Assembly: GCF_003432385.1 (NCBI RefSeq)
Contig: NZ_CP031841.1
Span: 4,304,165-4,368,164 of the forward strand
Length of the DNA stretch: 64,000 nt
From: Breoghania sp. L-A4
GTDB lineage: Bacteria; Pseudomonadota; Alphaproteobacteria; Rhizobiales; Stappiaceae
Direction of reading: 5' to 3'
Part shown: positions 36,418-45,588 of the stretch, in pieces
Layout of the letters: every line of letters starts with the position of its first letter
How positions within the stretch are numbered: the stretch's first letter is position 1
The notes under the pieces: generated by a model
Told to the model about the DNA's origin: nothing
The model's database searches: none
Seen by the model: only the letters and a program-made list of their open reading frames with translations
Program-made: the position numbers and the translations under genes

Positions 36418-37208
36418 TCAGTCCGTCGTCGAGCCGAAGTGGCGCACCTGGTTGATATCCGCAAGCTGCATCAGTTCCTCCAGGATCGGCGCAAGCCGGT
36501 CGGCCCAGTCCGCCACGCCCCGCGCATCGCCGATCAGGTCCTGACGCACCTCCAGAAGCGAATGCGCCAGCCCGCGGCTCGTTCCATGCTTGTACATGGT
36601 GTCGTTTTTAAGAGCGCCAACATAAGGCTCGTTGTCACCCACGACGAGCGCCGGATCGCGCCGCAAGGCCTCGATCAACGGCAGGTTCATGCGCGGATCC
36701 TTGTCCCACAGCACACCGGCATGCCAGGGCCGCGGCCAGCCGCGCCAATTGGCCGTGAAGCTGTGAATGGAAAAGACCGCCGGCGGACGGCCGGTGGCGA
36801 TCATCGCGTCGATGGTCTGCGAAATCCGGTCGTGATAGGGCCGGTAGTAACGCTGCAGCCTGCGTTCGCGTTCATCCCCCCCACCCGCGCATTGCCCGGA
36901 ATGATGGCGCCGTCCGACAGCCGCATCAGCAGCGTCGGATCGTCTTCGCCCCGATTGGGATCGATCAGCAGCCGAGAGAACGTCGACAGCACGGCCGGCA
37001 CGCCGAGCCGCTCGGCCAGCAGCCGGGTAAGCGGCGCAACACCGATGTCGTAGCCGATGTGCCGCTCCAGCTGGCTTTGCGGCAGTCCCAGCGTGCCATA
37101 CTCCGCGGGCATCGCGTTGCTCGCGTGATCGCAGATGATCAGCAGGCCTCGGGATACGTCGCCCTCGATGGCGACGAAGGGAGGGAAATCACCGGCGGGA
37201 GCGTGCAT
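36418..37208 (-). CDS. N-formylglutamate amidohydrolase family protein, first copy (frameshift)
   Basis: Two open frames (37208-36801 and 36804-36418) join into a ~263-residue protein when one C is added to the seven-base run at 36876-36882: the join reads NARVGGDERERR and continues into FSIHSFTANWRG. The family hydrolyses N-formyl-L-glutamate to formate and glutamate in histidine breakdown, using zinc bound by His and Glu residues. VSRGLLIICDHASNAMPAEYG and SIHSFT are seen. There is no adjacent hut gene, so another N-acyl substrate is possible. Start ATG 37208. A second family gene lies at 45589. Confidence 0.85.
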
Positions 37209-37346
37209 GAGGCCTGTCGTGCTGTGAAAGGAACTGTGTGCTTGGGTCGTTCATGGTTTCAAACCTAGTGACCTGCGTCTGCACTTGCCATACGAATGGT
37301 TCCCCAGTCCACCCTCAAGCCCGTTCCACGCGAAGATTGTGCCCGC

Positions 37347-38324
37347 ATGAGCCGACCGAGCATCACAGGTCCCGCAAGCCCCGATACAGGCGTCGCGATT
37401 GCCGCCTTCGCAGCGCTGGTGGGCGGCGCGATCGCCATGGGCGCGTCCCCGGTATTCGTGCGCTTCGCCGAGGTGGGGCCCTTTACCAGCGCGGCCTACC
37501 GTGTCGTGCTGGCACTGCCGCTTTTGTGGCTGCTGAGCCGCATCGAGCTGGGCCGTACCCGCAGGATCCGTCCTGCGCCTCCGGAAATGGCGCCGCCGGG
37601 ACTGGTCATTCCCGCCGGATCCGGCCGGGCAACCCTTTCCGCGCAGACGCCGTTCGATCTGGCCACCGTGCTGGCGGGCGTGTTTTTCGCGGGCGACCTG
37701 ATCTTCTGGCATCTCTCCATCGTCAACACCACGGTCGCCAACGCGACCTTGCTGGCCACCATGGCGCCGGTCTGGGTCGTCCTTGGTTCGGGCATCTTCA
37801 TCGGCGAGACCGTCAACCGCATGATGGTGGCGGGCCTGGGTCTGTGCATTCTCGGCGCGGGCGCGCTGATCGGCGCCAGCCTGTCGATCGCCCCCGAACG
37901 GCTTGATGGCGACATATATGGCGTCATCACCTCGGTGTTCTTCGGCGCCTATTTTCTCGCCATCCGGACGGCCAGGCGCCGCGCGCCCGCCGCGCTGGTG
38001 CTGTTCCGCTCTTCGATGGTCACCGCCGTCCTGCTGGTCGCCGCGGCCCTGATCATGGAAACCATGTTCCTGCCCCTGAGCTGGGTCGGCGTTGCGGCGT
38101 TGATCACCCTGGCAGTTGTCAGCCATGCCGGCGGTCAGGGGATGCTGACATTCGCGCTGGGACATCTTTCGGCCGCGTTCTCCTCGCTGGTGATCTTTCT
38201 CGAGGCGCTCGCCGCCGCCATACTCGGCTGGCTGGTGTTCAGCGAAGCCCTCACCAACATGCAATTCGCCGGCGGCGCCGCCATATTGCTCGGTATCTGG
38301 GTTGCGCGGCCGCGCAGCGGCTGA
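37347..38324 (+). CDS. DMT superfamily (EamA) transporter
   Basis: This ~325-residue protein has ten membrane helices in two EamA repeats. GASPVFVRFAEVGPFTSAAYR and the second FSSLVIFLEALAAAILGWLVFSE are typical. Family members export amino acids, nucleosides or other metabolites; the substrate is unknown. ATG 37347 (MSRPSITG) is chosen; the longer frame to 37296 has no ribosome site. The next gene, a glycerate kinase, begins ~60 bases later. Confidence 0.88.
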   Translation: MSRPSITGPASPDTGVAIAAFAALVGGAIAMGASPVFVRFAEVGPFTSAAYRVVLALPLLWLLSRIELGRTRRIRPAPPEMAPPGLVIPAGSGRATLSAQTPFDLATVLAGVFFAGDLIFWHLSIVNTTVANATLLATMAPVWVVLGSGIFIGETVNRMMVAGLGLCILGAGALIGASLSIAPERLDGDIYGVITSVFFGAYFLAIRTARRRAPAALVLFRSSMVTAVLLVAAALIMETMFLPLSWVGVAALITLAVVSHAGGQGMLTFALGHLSAAFSSLVIFLEALAAAILGWLVFSEALTNMQFAGGAAILLGIWVARPRSG

Positions 38325-38382
38325 GACACATTCACATCCGGGACGAGCCCGGCCAACCTTCAAGGCAAGTTCCGCAGGGCCC

Positions 38383-39705
38383 ATGACCGACACATCCACC
38401 GCACTCTCCACCGCGCAAAGCCGCCTCGCACATGCCATGCTGGATGCGGCAATCAAGGCAGCCCAGGCCGAGACCTGCCTGCCGCCGCACCTGCCGGAAC
38501 CGCCGCTCAAGGGCCGCGTCATCCTGCTGGCCGCGGGAAAGGCGGCCGGGGCAATGATGCAGGTCGCGGAACGGCACTATCGCGAGGACCTAGGGCTTGG
38601 CCCGGACCGGCTCATCGGGCTGGCCGTCACGCGGCACGGCTACGCCCGCCCCACGGCATCGCTGCGGATCGTCGAGGCAGGGCATCCGGTACCCGATCAG
38701 GCCGGGGTCGACGCCACGCTGGAGACGCTCGCCCTGGCGCAGGATGCAACCGAAGACGATCTCGTCGTGGTGCTGATGTCAGGCGGCGGATCGGCCAATT
38801 GGGTGGCCCCGGCGGAGGGTCTGACGCTCGCCGACAAGCAGGCGCTGACCAGCGCACTGTTGCGCTCGGGCGCGACCATCGGCGAGATCAACACCGTGCG
38901 CAAACACCTCTCGCGCATCAAGGGCGGCCGGCTCGCCCGCGCCGTGGCCCCCGCAAGACTGGTGACGCTGGCGATTTCGGACGTGCCCGGCGACGATCCC
39001 GCCGTGATCGCATCCGGTCCCACCGTCCCCGACACGACAACGCTCGCTGATGCGCGCGCAATCTGCGAGCGGCGTCTGGAAGCAACGCCCGCGCTCATTC
39101 GCGACGCCCTAAACAATCCCGACAACGAAAGCCCCAAGCCCGGCGATCTTGCCTTTGAGAACACCCAATTCACCTTGATCGCCCGGCCGCAGGCATCGCT
39201 GGAAGCGGCAGCCGCACTGGCCCGTGATGCGGGTTACGAGGTGATGATGCTCGGCGACGCGCTGGAGGGCGAAGCCCGCGATCTGGCGGCCGAGCACGCG
39301 GGTATGGCATGCGCGCTTTCCGACGCGGGCCGCAAGGTGGTACTGTTGTCCGGTGGAGAGGCCACAGTGACCATACAAGGCGATGGCGACGGCGGACCGA
39401 ACCAGGAATATGCCCTGGCGCTGGCGCTGGCGCTGGACGGCCATCCTGCGATCACAGGGCTTGCCGCGGACACCGACGGCACAGATGGAGGACGCGGGGC
39501 GGAGAACGATCCGGCGGGGGCGATTGTCGGACCCGATTGCCTCGTACGTGCCAACGCGCTGGGCCTTGATGCCGCCGCATTTCTCGGGCGAAACGATTCA
39601 ACCGGATTTTTCAGGGCGGTCGACGCACTCCTGACACCCGGTCCAAGCCATACGAATGTCAACGACTTCCGATGCGTGATCGTTGACAAGAGACAATCGT
39701 ATTAG
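38383..39705 (+). CDS. Glycerate 2-kinase (MOFRL/DUF4147 family)
   Basis: The ~440-residue enzyme phosphorylates D-glycerate to 2-phosphoglycerate. Motifs are VILLAAGKAAGAMM near the N-terminus, VLMSGGGSANWVAPAEGL in the middle, and NQEYALALALAL plus AADTDGTDGG at the end (MOFRL domain). Length and motif order match the family (GckA/TtuD type). It could feed glyoxylate, serine or tartrate carbon into lower glycolysis, and pyruvate kinase lies in the next operon. ATG 38383 starts at MTDTSTALS. Confidence 0.92.
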   Translation: MTDTSTALSTAQSRLAHAMLDAAIKAAQAETCLPPHLPEPPLKGRVILLAAGKAAGAMMQVAERHYREDLGLGPDRLIGLAVTRHGYARPTASLRIVEAGHPVPDQAGVDATLETLALAQDATEDDLVVVLMSGGGSANWVAPAEGLTLADKQALTSALLRSGATIGEINTVRKHLSRIKGGRLARAVAPARLVTLAISDVPGDDPAVIASGPTVPDTTTLADARAICERRLEATPALIRDALNNPDNESPKPGDLAFENTQFTLIARPQASLEAAAALARDAGYEVMMLGDALEGEARDLAAEHAGMACALSDAGRKVVLLSGGEATVTIQGDGDGGPNQEYALALALALDGHPAITGLAADTDGTDGGRGAENDPAGAIVGPDCLVRANALGLDAAAFLGRNDSTGFFRAVDALLTPGPSHTNVNDFRCVIVDKRQSY

Positions 39706-39747
39706 CAATAACAACAAGACACAGAGTTGCGGAAAATAGCCCGTCCA

Positions 39748-40236
39748 ATGAGACCGACTTGCCTCTCTCTATGCGCTCTGACGCGCCCCTTGCAGCGAAC
39801 GACAGCGTTCGCTTGTTCAATCATTCCCGCGACCATTTTTCTCACTTTCCTGTTCGCCAGCCCGGCCAGCGCGGAACTGCGGCTGTGCAACAAGACCGAC
39901 AGCCAGGTCGGCATCGCCGTCGGCTACCGCTCCAAGGTCGAATGGTCGACGGAAGGCTGGTGGAACCTGCCCGCGAATTCCTGCGAGACCCTGATCCCCG
40001 GACAGCTGGCGTCACGTTTTTACTATATCTACGCCATAGACTATGACCAGGGCGGCGAATGGGGCGGCCGCGCATTCATGTGCACGCGGGAAAAAGAGTT
40101 TACGATTGCGGGTATTGCTGACTGCGTTGCCCGGGGCTATGAAAGAACTGGCTTTTTTGAAATCGATACGGGTGAACAACGTAGCTGGACCGTCCAGTTG
40201 ACGGAACCCGTCCAGCAAGGAACAGGCGGACGATGA
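39748..40236 (+). CDS. DUF1036 family secreted protein
   Basis: This ~162-residue protein has a leading basic segment and a signal peptide (FACSIIPATIFLTFLFASPASA), then the DUF1036 core ELRLCNKTDSQVGIAVGYRSK and SCETLIPGQLASRFYYIYA. Four to six cysteines suggest disulfides in the periplasm. Function unknown. Its stop codon overlaps the pyk start (ATGA), so it is co-translated with pyruvate kinase, an association common in rhizobia. ATG 39748 is preferred over TTG 39727. Confidence 0.85.
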   Translation: MRPTCLSLCALTRPLQRTTAFACSIIPATIFLTFLFASPASAELRLCNKTDSQVGIAVGYRSKVEWSTEGWWNLPANSCETLIPGQLASRFYYIYAIDYDQGGEWGGRAFMCTREKEFTIAGIADCVARGYERTGFFEIDTGEQRSWTVQLTEPVQQGTGGR

Positions 40237-41672
40237 AACGCAACAGACGGGTCAAGATCCTCGCCACCTTAGGCCCGTCATCGTCCGACCAAGCCACCAT
40301 CGAAAAGCTTTTTCGCGCCGGTACGGATGTGTTCCGCATCAACATGAGTCATGCCGATCATGACCTGATGCGCGAGTTGATCAAGCGCATCCGCGCCGTT
40401 GAGGCCGCCGTCGAGCGCCCGATCGGCATCCTGTGCGACCTGCAGGGACCCAAGCTCAGGGTCGGAGCATTCAAGGAAAAATCCGTCCAGCTGGAGATCG
40501 GCGCGACGTTTACGCTGGATTCCGACGATACGCCCGGCACCGCCGAGCGGGTCTATCTGCCGCACCCCGAAATTCTCGCCGCGCTCGAACCCGGACACCG
40601 GCTGCTGCTCGACGACGGCAAGATCAAGCTCGTCGTCACCGAATGCGGCAAGGACTACGCCGTTACCCGGGTCGAAGTGTCCGGCAAGCTGTCAGCGCGC
40701 AAAGGCGTCAGCGTTCCCGACAGCACGCTCGCGCTGGGCGCGCTGACGGAAAAGGACCGCAAGGACCTGGACGCCGCGCTGGCCACCAACGAGATCGACT
40801 GGGTCGCCCTGTCATTCATCCAGCGGCCGGAGGATCTAGCCGAAGCGCGCAAGATCACGCGCGGACGCGCCGGCATTCTCGCGAAAATCGAAAAGCCGCA
40901 GGCGGTTGAACGCCTCGAGGAAATCATCGAGCTGTCCGATGCCATCATGGTGGCGCGTGGCGATCTCGGCGTCGAAATGCCGCTTGAGGCCGTCCCCGGA
41001 ATCCAGAAGCAGCTCACGCGCGCGGCGCGGCGCGCCGGCAAGCCGGTGGTCGTGGCCACCCAGATGCTTGAATCCATGATCAATTCACCGGTTCCCACAC
41101 GTGCGGAAGTGTCCGACGTGGCCACCGCCGTCTTCGAGGGCGCGGACGCGGTCATGCTGTCGGCCGAATCGGCCGCGGGCGAGTTCCCGGTCGAGGCGGT
41201 CGAGACGATGAACCGCATCGCCGAACAGGTCGAGCGCGACCCCAACTACAACAACATCATGCGCGCGCAGCGGACCGAACCCGAAGCCACGGGCGCGGAC
41301 GTGATTTCCGCCGCCGCCGGCCAGATCGCCGAAACGCTGCATCTCGCCGCCATCATCTGCTACACGTCCTCGGGCGCCACGGGCCTGCGCGCGGCGCGGG
41401 AGCGTCCCAGCACACCGATCATCGCGCTGTCGCCGGTTCTGGCCACGGCCCGGCGGCTGGCGATCTGCTGGGGGCTGCATTGCGTCGTCAGCGAGGATGC
41501 GCACGACGAGGACGATATGGTCGACCGCGCCTGCCGCATCGCCTTCCGCGAAAGCTTCTCCAAGCCCGGCCAGCGGGTGATCATCACCGCTGGCGTGCCC
41601 TTCGGCACACCAGGCGCGACCAACATGCTACGCATCGCCTTCGTCGGCTCGGACGGACTGGGCGGTATTTAG
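40233..41672 (+). CDS. pyk: Pyruvate kinase
   Basis: This 479-residue enzyme transfers phosphate from PEP to ADP, the last step of glycolysis. It shows the start VKILATLGPSSS, the active-site KIEKPQAVERLEEI with lysine and glutamate, MVARGDLGVEM, and PVVVATQMLESMINSPVPTRAEVSDVATAV. A C-terminal domain with CYTSSGATGLRAARERPS follows. Length is normal. It is joined to the DUF1036 gene by a 4-base overlap. Regulation by sugar phosphates cannot be read from the sequence. Confidence 0.97.
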   Translation: MKRNRRVKILATLGPSSSDQATIEKLFRAGTDVFRINMSHADHDLMRELIKRIRAVEAAVERPIGILCDLQGPKLRVGAFKEKSVQLEIGATFTLDSDDTPGTAERVYLPHPEILAALEPGHRLLLDDGKIKLVVTECGKDYAVTRVEVSGKLSARKGVSVPDSTLALGALTEKDRKDLDAALATNEIDWVALSFIQRPEDLAEARKITRGRAGILAKIEKPQAVERLEEIIELSDAIMVARGDLGVEMPLEAVPGIQKQLTRAARRAGKPVVVATQMLESMINSPVPTRAEVSDVATAVFEGADAVMLSAESAAGEFPVEAVETMNRIAEQVERDPNYNNIMRAQRTEPEATGADVISAAAGQIAETLHLAAIICYTSSGATGLRAARERPSTPIIALSPVLATARRLAICWGLHCVVSEDAHDEDDMVDRACRIAFRESFSKPGQRVIITAGVPFGTPGATNMLRIAFVGSDGLGGI

Positions 41673-41694
41673 CCGCGCTCCAACGCCACTGAAA

Positions 41695-42642
41695 TCAACC
41701 GGCGTCGCAACGGCCCTTGGCGAGCCGACGCAACGCCGCCTGCAAAGCCGTCAGGCGCTGCACCCCCTGCTCAACTGTCGCAAATGCGCTGGCGGTTTGG
41801 GCCATGTGTTTCTCATCCATCAGCGCGGCCAACCGGCAAGACAAGGCGCGTTCATTCGACTTTTGATGTGCGTCCGCCTGAAACACCAAAATTCCCAGCG
41901 CACCGAACATCGCCGGTAAACGCGCCTGTTCGAATATCCGCGCGGCGAATTGATCGGCTTCCGTTTCCTGGGCCGGCGAAAAATCTTTATTGTGATGCCC
42001 GAAATAGGCGTGCGCATATTCATGCAGCATCACAAAGATGATCGGCAGTCCCGCGATTTCATTTGCAAGGTGCATGGTTCCCGGCTGCGATGAAAGCCGT
42101 ACCATCGCCGCTGTGTATTTGTGCTGGCTTCCAAACAGTTCTGCCGCCGGGCTCACAAGAGAGAAGCTGCTGGCCCGATCAAGACAAGCAGCCTGAAAGT
42201 CCCGTATCTGGCCATGCATCCGGCGCATCACATAGTCGATGACGCGCGACGCATCATCAAACTCCGGCTCGCCGACGAGATACAAAAACATGGGCAGAAT
42301 ATAGGAGAACGAAAACGCGACATAATTGTGCGAAAGCGGCACGTCAAAACGCTCTTTCCCCGGATAGATACTGATCTCGTAGGCGCAGGGATCCTTGGGA
42401 AAATAAAACTCCATCCGACGCATATGCCCGGCGTCCACATCGCTGATGGCTAGGCGCGCGCTGGCAACAATCTCATCGTCCCAGACAGATTTAAGGCGCG
42501 GGGCGAAGTCGCCAAACATCGTCATGAACATTCTCTGCTGAGCGCGATCGCTTGCCGTTTGCTGCCTGTCGATACGTGTCTGCGCAGAGCCCTCACCCAG
42601 GGACAGCAGCAAGCACAGGCAGATCCAGACCAAAGTTCTCAT
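41695..42642 (-). CDS. Secreted putative zinc metallopeptidase, uncharacterised
   Basis: This 315-residue protein starts with a signal peptide (VWICLCLLLSLGEGSAQ). LHEYAHAYFGH at ~206-216 is a HExxH zinc site, and ETEADQFAARIF at ~226-237 provides the downstream glutamate of a gluzincin-type arrangement. The rest has no recognised domain; a VPLSHNYVAFSFSYILPMFLYLV segment is hydrophobic. It is the second gene of a two-gene unit with the membrane protein upstream and a 4-base overlap (ATGA). The family is not one I recognise. A periplasmic protease is the safest reading; catalytic activity is inferred from the motif only. Confidence 0.75.
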   Translation of the reverse strand: MRTLVWICLCLLLSLGEGSAQTRIDRQQTASDRAQQRMFMTMFGDFAPRLKSVWDDEIVASARLAISDVDAGHMRRMEFYFPKDPCAYEISIYPGKERFDVPLSHNYVAFSFSYILPMFLYLVGEPEFDDASRVIDYVMRRMHGQIRDFQAACLDRASSFSLVSPAAELFGSQHKYTAAMVRLSSQPGTMHLANEIAGLPIIFVMLHEYAHAYFGHHNKDFSPAQETEADQFAARIFEQARLPAMFGALGILVFQADAHQKSNERALSCRLAALMDEKHMAQTASAFATVEQGVQRLTALQAALRRLAKGRCDAG

Positions 42643-43352
42643 GGTTTCAGCCCGATCACCAAAAGCTCATAGATCTTCTCGCCGGTCCCGGTTCGCTCAT
42701 AGGCACCCGCGCGACAATAGCGCTCGGTTTCCTCGCGCGGCAAAGCGCTTTGAACGATAACGAACCGCAGATGTCGCGCCAATAGAGGATCGGCTGCCAA
42801 ATCCTCTGCCAATCCTGCGATCTGAGCATCGCTCATCTGCGCAAACCGCCCCTCCATGGTCTGATTCAAAAAGCTGAGAATGCGCTTGCGATTGGTGGTC
42901 AAAGTCGAACCACCGGCGGCGCGTATACGCACACGGGACGTAGCCCCGCGAAGCGTGAATTCACAAAAGTCCGCAACCACGTCATTGCCGCCCCCGCCCT
43001 GCGCAAGGGCGCCGGAAATGAGCCAGGATATCGGCTGATCGATGCCGAACGATCCTTTTTCGACGTCATACTCGAAGCGGATCTCTGTCCGAACGACAGC
43101 AATCGCAGCAACAATGCCCAACATGATTAGAATAAGGCCGGAACCGCCGCGGAATGAAATTTCCACGTTCGAGCGGCTCATTTTTACAGTTGCCTCTTCC
43201 TCGGCCTGACTGCCTTGTTGCAGGAAAAGCGTGACTGCCTTGCCAAAAATCCTGGTCCCGACGACTATGCAGCCAAGGGACACCGCGCAGAGGCTCACCA
43301 TCATAATGAGCCGGACCATCGCACTGACGTAGAAAACGGTTTCGCTGTCCAT
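42639..43352 (-). CDS. Membrane protein of unknown function, co-transcribed with the zinc peptidase
   Basis: The 237-residue protein has a likely membrane helix near residues 11-33 (VRLIMMVSLCAVSLGCIVVG) and a second at ~70-88 (GLILIMLGIVAAIAVVRT). The remaining ~145 residues form a soluble domain containing FCEFTLRGATSRVRIRAAGG and a Cys/Glu/Arg-rich C-terminus. No family is recognised. The gene overlaps the zinc-peptidase start by four bases, so they are translated together. A regulatory or anchoring role for the protease is a guess. Confidence 0.7.
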   Translation of the reverse strand: MDSETVFYVSAMVRLIMMVSLCAVSLGCIVVGTRIFGKAVTLFLQQGSQAEEEATVKMSRSNVEISFRGGSGLILIMLGIVAAIAVVRTEIRFEYDVEKGSFGIDQPISWLISGALAQGGGGNDVVADFCEFTLRGATSRVRIRAAGGSTLTTNRKRILSFLNQTMEGRFAQMSDAQIAGLAEDLAADPLLARHLRFVIVQSALPREETERYCRAGAYERTGTGEKIYELLVIGLKP

Positions 43353-43557
43353 GGGCTCTCAACGCTCACAACGGACACAACACCCACGCGCACGATGCGA
43401 ATGGAGGGTCAAAAACTAACCCTTGGAAACATAGCCATCAGCATCCGTATTTTCAACGAGAGAGTGGCTGCAAGAGCGCGCGTGGTGCTGTGACAACGGG
43501 ACTGGGCTATAGGATTGCCGCTAAAAAGGCTGCGAACGGCGCTGGGAGCGGCCGGTG

Positions 43558-44253
43558 CTAAAGCGTGCGGCCTTCGGTCTTCGCGCTCAGCTTCTTCCGC
43601 GCTTCCTCGGCCTTGTCCATCTCCGGATAGATCTCCAGAATACGCTCGTAGGTCGCCAGCGCGGCCTTGTCATCGCCCAAGGACTGCTGGATGGCCGCAA
43701 GGCCCGCGAGAGCGCCCCAGTGGCGCGGCTCGAGCGCCAGCGCCCGCTCCACGTCGACCAGCGCCTTGCCGATGTCGCCCGACAGGAAATAGGCGGCTGC
43801 GCGGCGGTTCCAGCCCGCAACGAAATCAGGCTTGAACCGCACAACCGCATCAAGCAGGTCGAGCGCCAGCCCCGGCGCCTTGTTCTGGATAGCGCTGTGA
43901 GCGCGAGCCATCAGCAAATCGATCGTGGGGCTTTCCGAGCGGCTCCATTCGACCTGGATCTGATGGACGACCCGCGCCCGCGCCGACGCGCTTTTGGCAT
44001 CCGCAAGTTTCTTGAAGAGGGTATCGAGGTCTGGGGGAGCCTGGGCCGCATCGTCGGCCCCGTCCGTCTCACCGGACGGCGTGATGGGCGCCGGTGGCGG
44101 CTTGACCGCGGGATCCATCTCGTCGGGGATGCCCTCGCCCACGCCGGGCGGCACAGGCACGACCTGAGCCTCGGCCGAAAGGGCGCCGGAGGAGGAAGCC
44201 ATCAAGAGGCTGCTGCCCGCACACAGGCATATGGCAAACAGAAAAAGCCGCAT
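43558..44253 (-). CDS. Tetratricopeptide-repeat protein, secreted
   Basis: The ~231-residue protein has a signal peptide (RLFLFAICLCAGSSLLMASS), a Pro/Ala-rich segment, then two to three TPR units (PGLALDLLDAVVRFKPDF, GDIGKALVDVERALALEPRHWGALAGLAAIQQSLGD, KAALATYERILEIYPE). TPRs usually bind partner proteins. It likely sits in the periplasm or is membrane-tethered. ATG 44253 is preferred because it begins the signal peptide; ATG 44289 adds 12 residues. Partner unknown. Confidence 0.85.
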   Translation of the reverse strand: MRLFLFAICLCAGSSLLMASSSGALSAEAQVVPVPPGVGEGIPDEMDPAVKPPPAPITPSGETDGADDAAQAPPDLDTLFKKLADAKSASARARVVHQIQVEWSRSESPTIDLLMARAHSAIQNKAPGLALDLLDAVVRFKPDFVAGWNRRAAAYFLSGDIGKALVDVERALALEPRHWGALAGLAAIQQSLGDDKAALATYERILEIYPEMDKAEEARKKLSAKTEGRTL

Positions 44254-44371
44254 GCCAGCGACTATGAACGCGTTGGCTGCGGCCGTCAAAGGCGGACTAT
44301 CGCTTACAATGACTCTTCACGCCCGCCTCACTCACAATGGTGTGAGCGCAGGCGTCGAGCCCGAATCCGGC

Positions 44372-44497
44372 TCAGCCCTGGCGGGCTTTGAAGCGCGGGT
44401 TCTTCTTGTTGATGATGTAGACGCGGCCACGGCGACGCACCATGCGGTTCTCGCGGTGGCGACCCATCAGCGACTTGAGCGAATTCTTGATCTTCAT
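44372..44497 (-). CDS. rpmJ: 50S ribosomal protein L36
   Basis: The 41-residue protein begins [18 protein letters not shown] and continues [21 protein letters not shown], the zinc-free L36 type with the extended N-terminus (YkgO-like) usual in alphaproteobacteria. It is too short to be found by most ORF filters. L36 binds 23S rRNA in the large subunit. Start ATG 44497 has GGAACTG upstream. A tRNA-Val gene lies ~235 bases upstream on the same strand. Confidence 0.95.
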   Translation of the reverse strand: MKIKNSLKSLMGRHRENRMVRRRGRVYIINKKNPRFKARQG

Positions 44498-44731
44498 CGT
44501 TTCAGTTCCCGTTCGGGATCTTCATGGTCAAGCCGGGAGCGAACTCCAAGCGCTAAAAGCTGGGCACGCGAGGCACCCTGAAAGTCGCGCGGACGATACG
44601 GAAGGCGCCAGACCCTGTCAACGACCCAAGGGACCGAAGATCCAGCCGATTCTGTCGCCGCGAGTTTTCCGAGAAGTCCGTCTCCTCAATCCCGGAAACG
44701 GATCCTTGAGAGACCCGGTCCGGGAAGAGAA

Positions 44732-44805
44732 TGGTGGGCGATACTGGGATTGAACCAGTGACCCTACGATGTCAACGTAGTGCTCTCCCGCTGAGCTAAT
44801 CGCCC
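44732..44805 (-). tRNA. tRNA-Val (anticodon GAC)
   Basis: A 74-base cloverleaf is read on the minus strand: acceptor GGGCGAT pairs with ATCGCCC, then discriminator A and an encoded CCA. The D arm is GCTCAGCGGGAGAGC. The anticodon stem CTACG/CGTAG encloses TTGACAT, so the anticodon is GAC (valine GUC/GUU codons). The T arm is CTGGTTCAATCCCAG. All canonical positions are present. Confidence 0.97.
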
Positions 44806-44965
44806 GAAACTGTTCGGTGTGCAACGCCCCGAAGCGCTGCGGTGGAGAGCGATATAACGGGGAATTTCGCGACACGCAAGGCCGGATGTCGGCTTTCTGC
44901 TCTGCCTGTGAATTGCGCAAGGCGTGCGCGCGCCGATCCCGGGCGACTCTCCGGAGCCGGGCGCG

Positions 44966-45325
44966 TCAGGCGACCAGCATACGCTCCACTTCGGCCACCA
45001 GATCGCGCAGGTGGAACGGCTTGGACAACACCTTGGCGTCCTTCGGAGCGTTGGAATCGGGATTGAGCGCCACCGCCGCAAAGCCGGTGATGAACATCAC
45101 CTTGAGGTCGGGATCCAGCTGCGTCGCCCTGCGGGCAAGCTCGATTCCGTCCATCTCGGGCATCACGATATCGGTCAGCAACAGGGTGAACGGCTCCTCG
45201 CGAATTCGTTCATAGGCGCTCATGCCGTTGTCGAACGACACGACGTCATACCCCGCGTTCTGCAGCGCTTTCGCAAGAAAGCGGCGCATATCGTTATCAT
45301 CTTCCGCGAGAAGGATGCGCGACAT
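44966..45325 (-). CDS. cpdR: CpdR single-domain response regulator
   Basis: This 119-residue receiver-only protein has RILLAEDDNDMRRFLAKAL, a phospho-acceptor aspartate at ~52 in LLLTDIVMPEMDG, and KVLSKPFHLRDLV with the conserved Lys. It closely follows the CpdR family. Unphosphorylated CpdR binds ClpXP and brings substrates, including the cell-cycle factors degraded with RcdA, while phosphorylation by the CckA-ChpT relay blocks this. A RcdA-like gene lies at 3.5 kb. ATG 45325 (MSRILLAEDD) is the family start; ATG 45331 is possible. It is divergent from the second N-formylglutamate amidohydrolase gene. Confidence 0.93.
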   Translation of the reverse strand: MSRILLAEDDNDMRRFLAKALQNAGYDVVSFDNGMSAYERIREEPFTLLLTDIVMPEMDGIELARRATQLDPDLKVMFITGFAAVALNPDSNAPKDAKVLSKPFHLRDLVAEVERMLVA

Positions 45326-45588
45326 AGTCAAGAACCATCACCATTGTCGTGTGTTGCGGGGAGGATCGTGATTTCCCGGACCCTCTCACTCATATGCGGG
45401 CAACGGAGTAAACATCCAGTGAAAACGACGCGCCATACGTCACAATCCCAACACTGTGGACATTGACACCGAATTGTTGGCAACATCCAAGCGCACCATA
45501 TCGAACCCTCGCGCCCGGCACAATTTCCTTCGGCGGGAGACGTTCAGGGCAGCGGACGGCCCGCCATCCGCCAGGGGAGACCAACTGC

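Noticed and set aside
36418..37208. Reading the two halves of the N-formylglutamate amidohydrolase-family gene as separate genes or a pseudogene
   Set aside because: The break is in a seven-base C run and one base restores the family sequence, as in other genes here.
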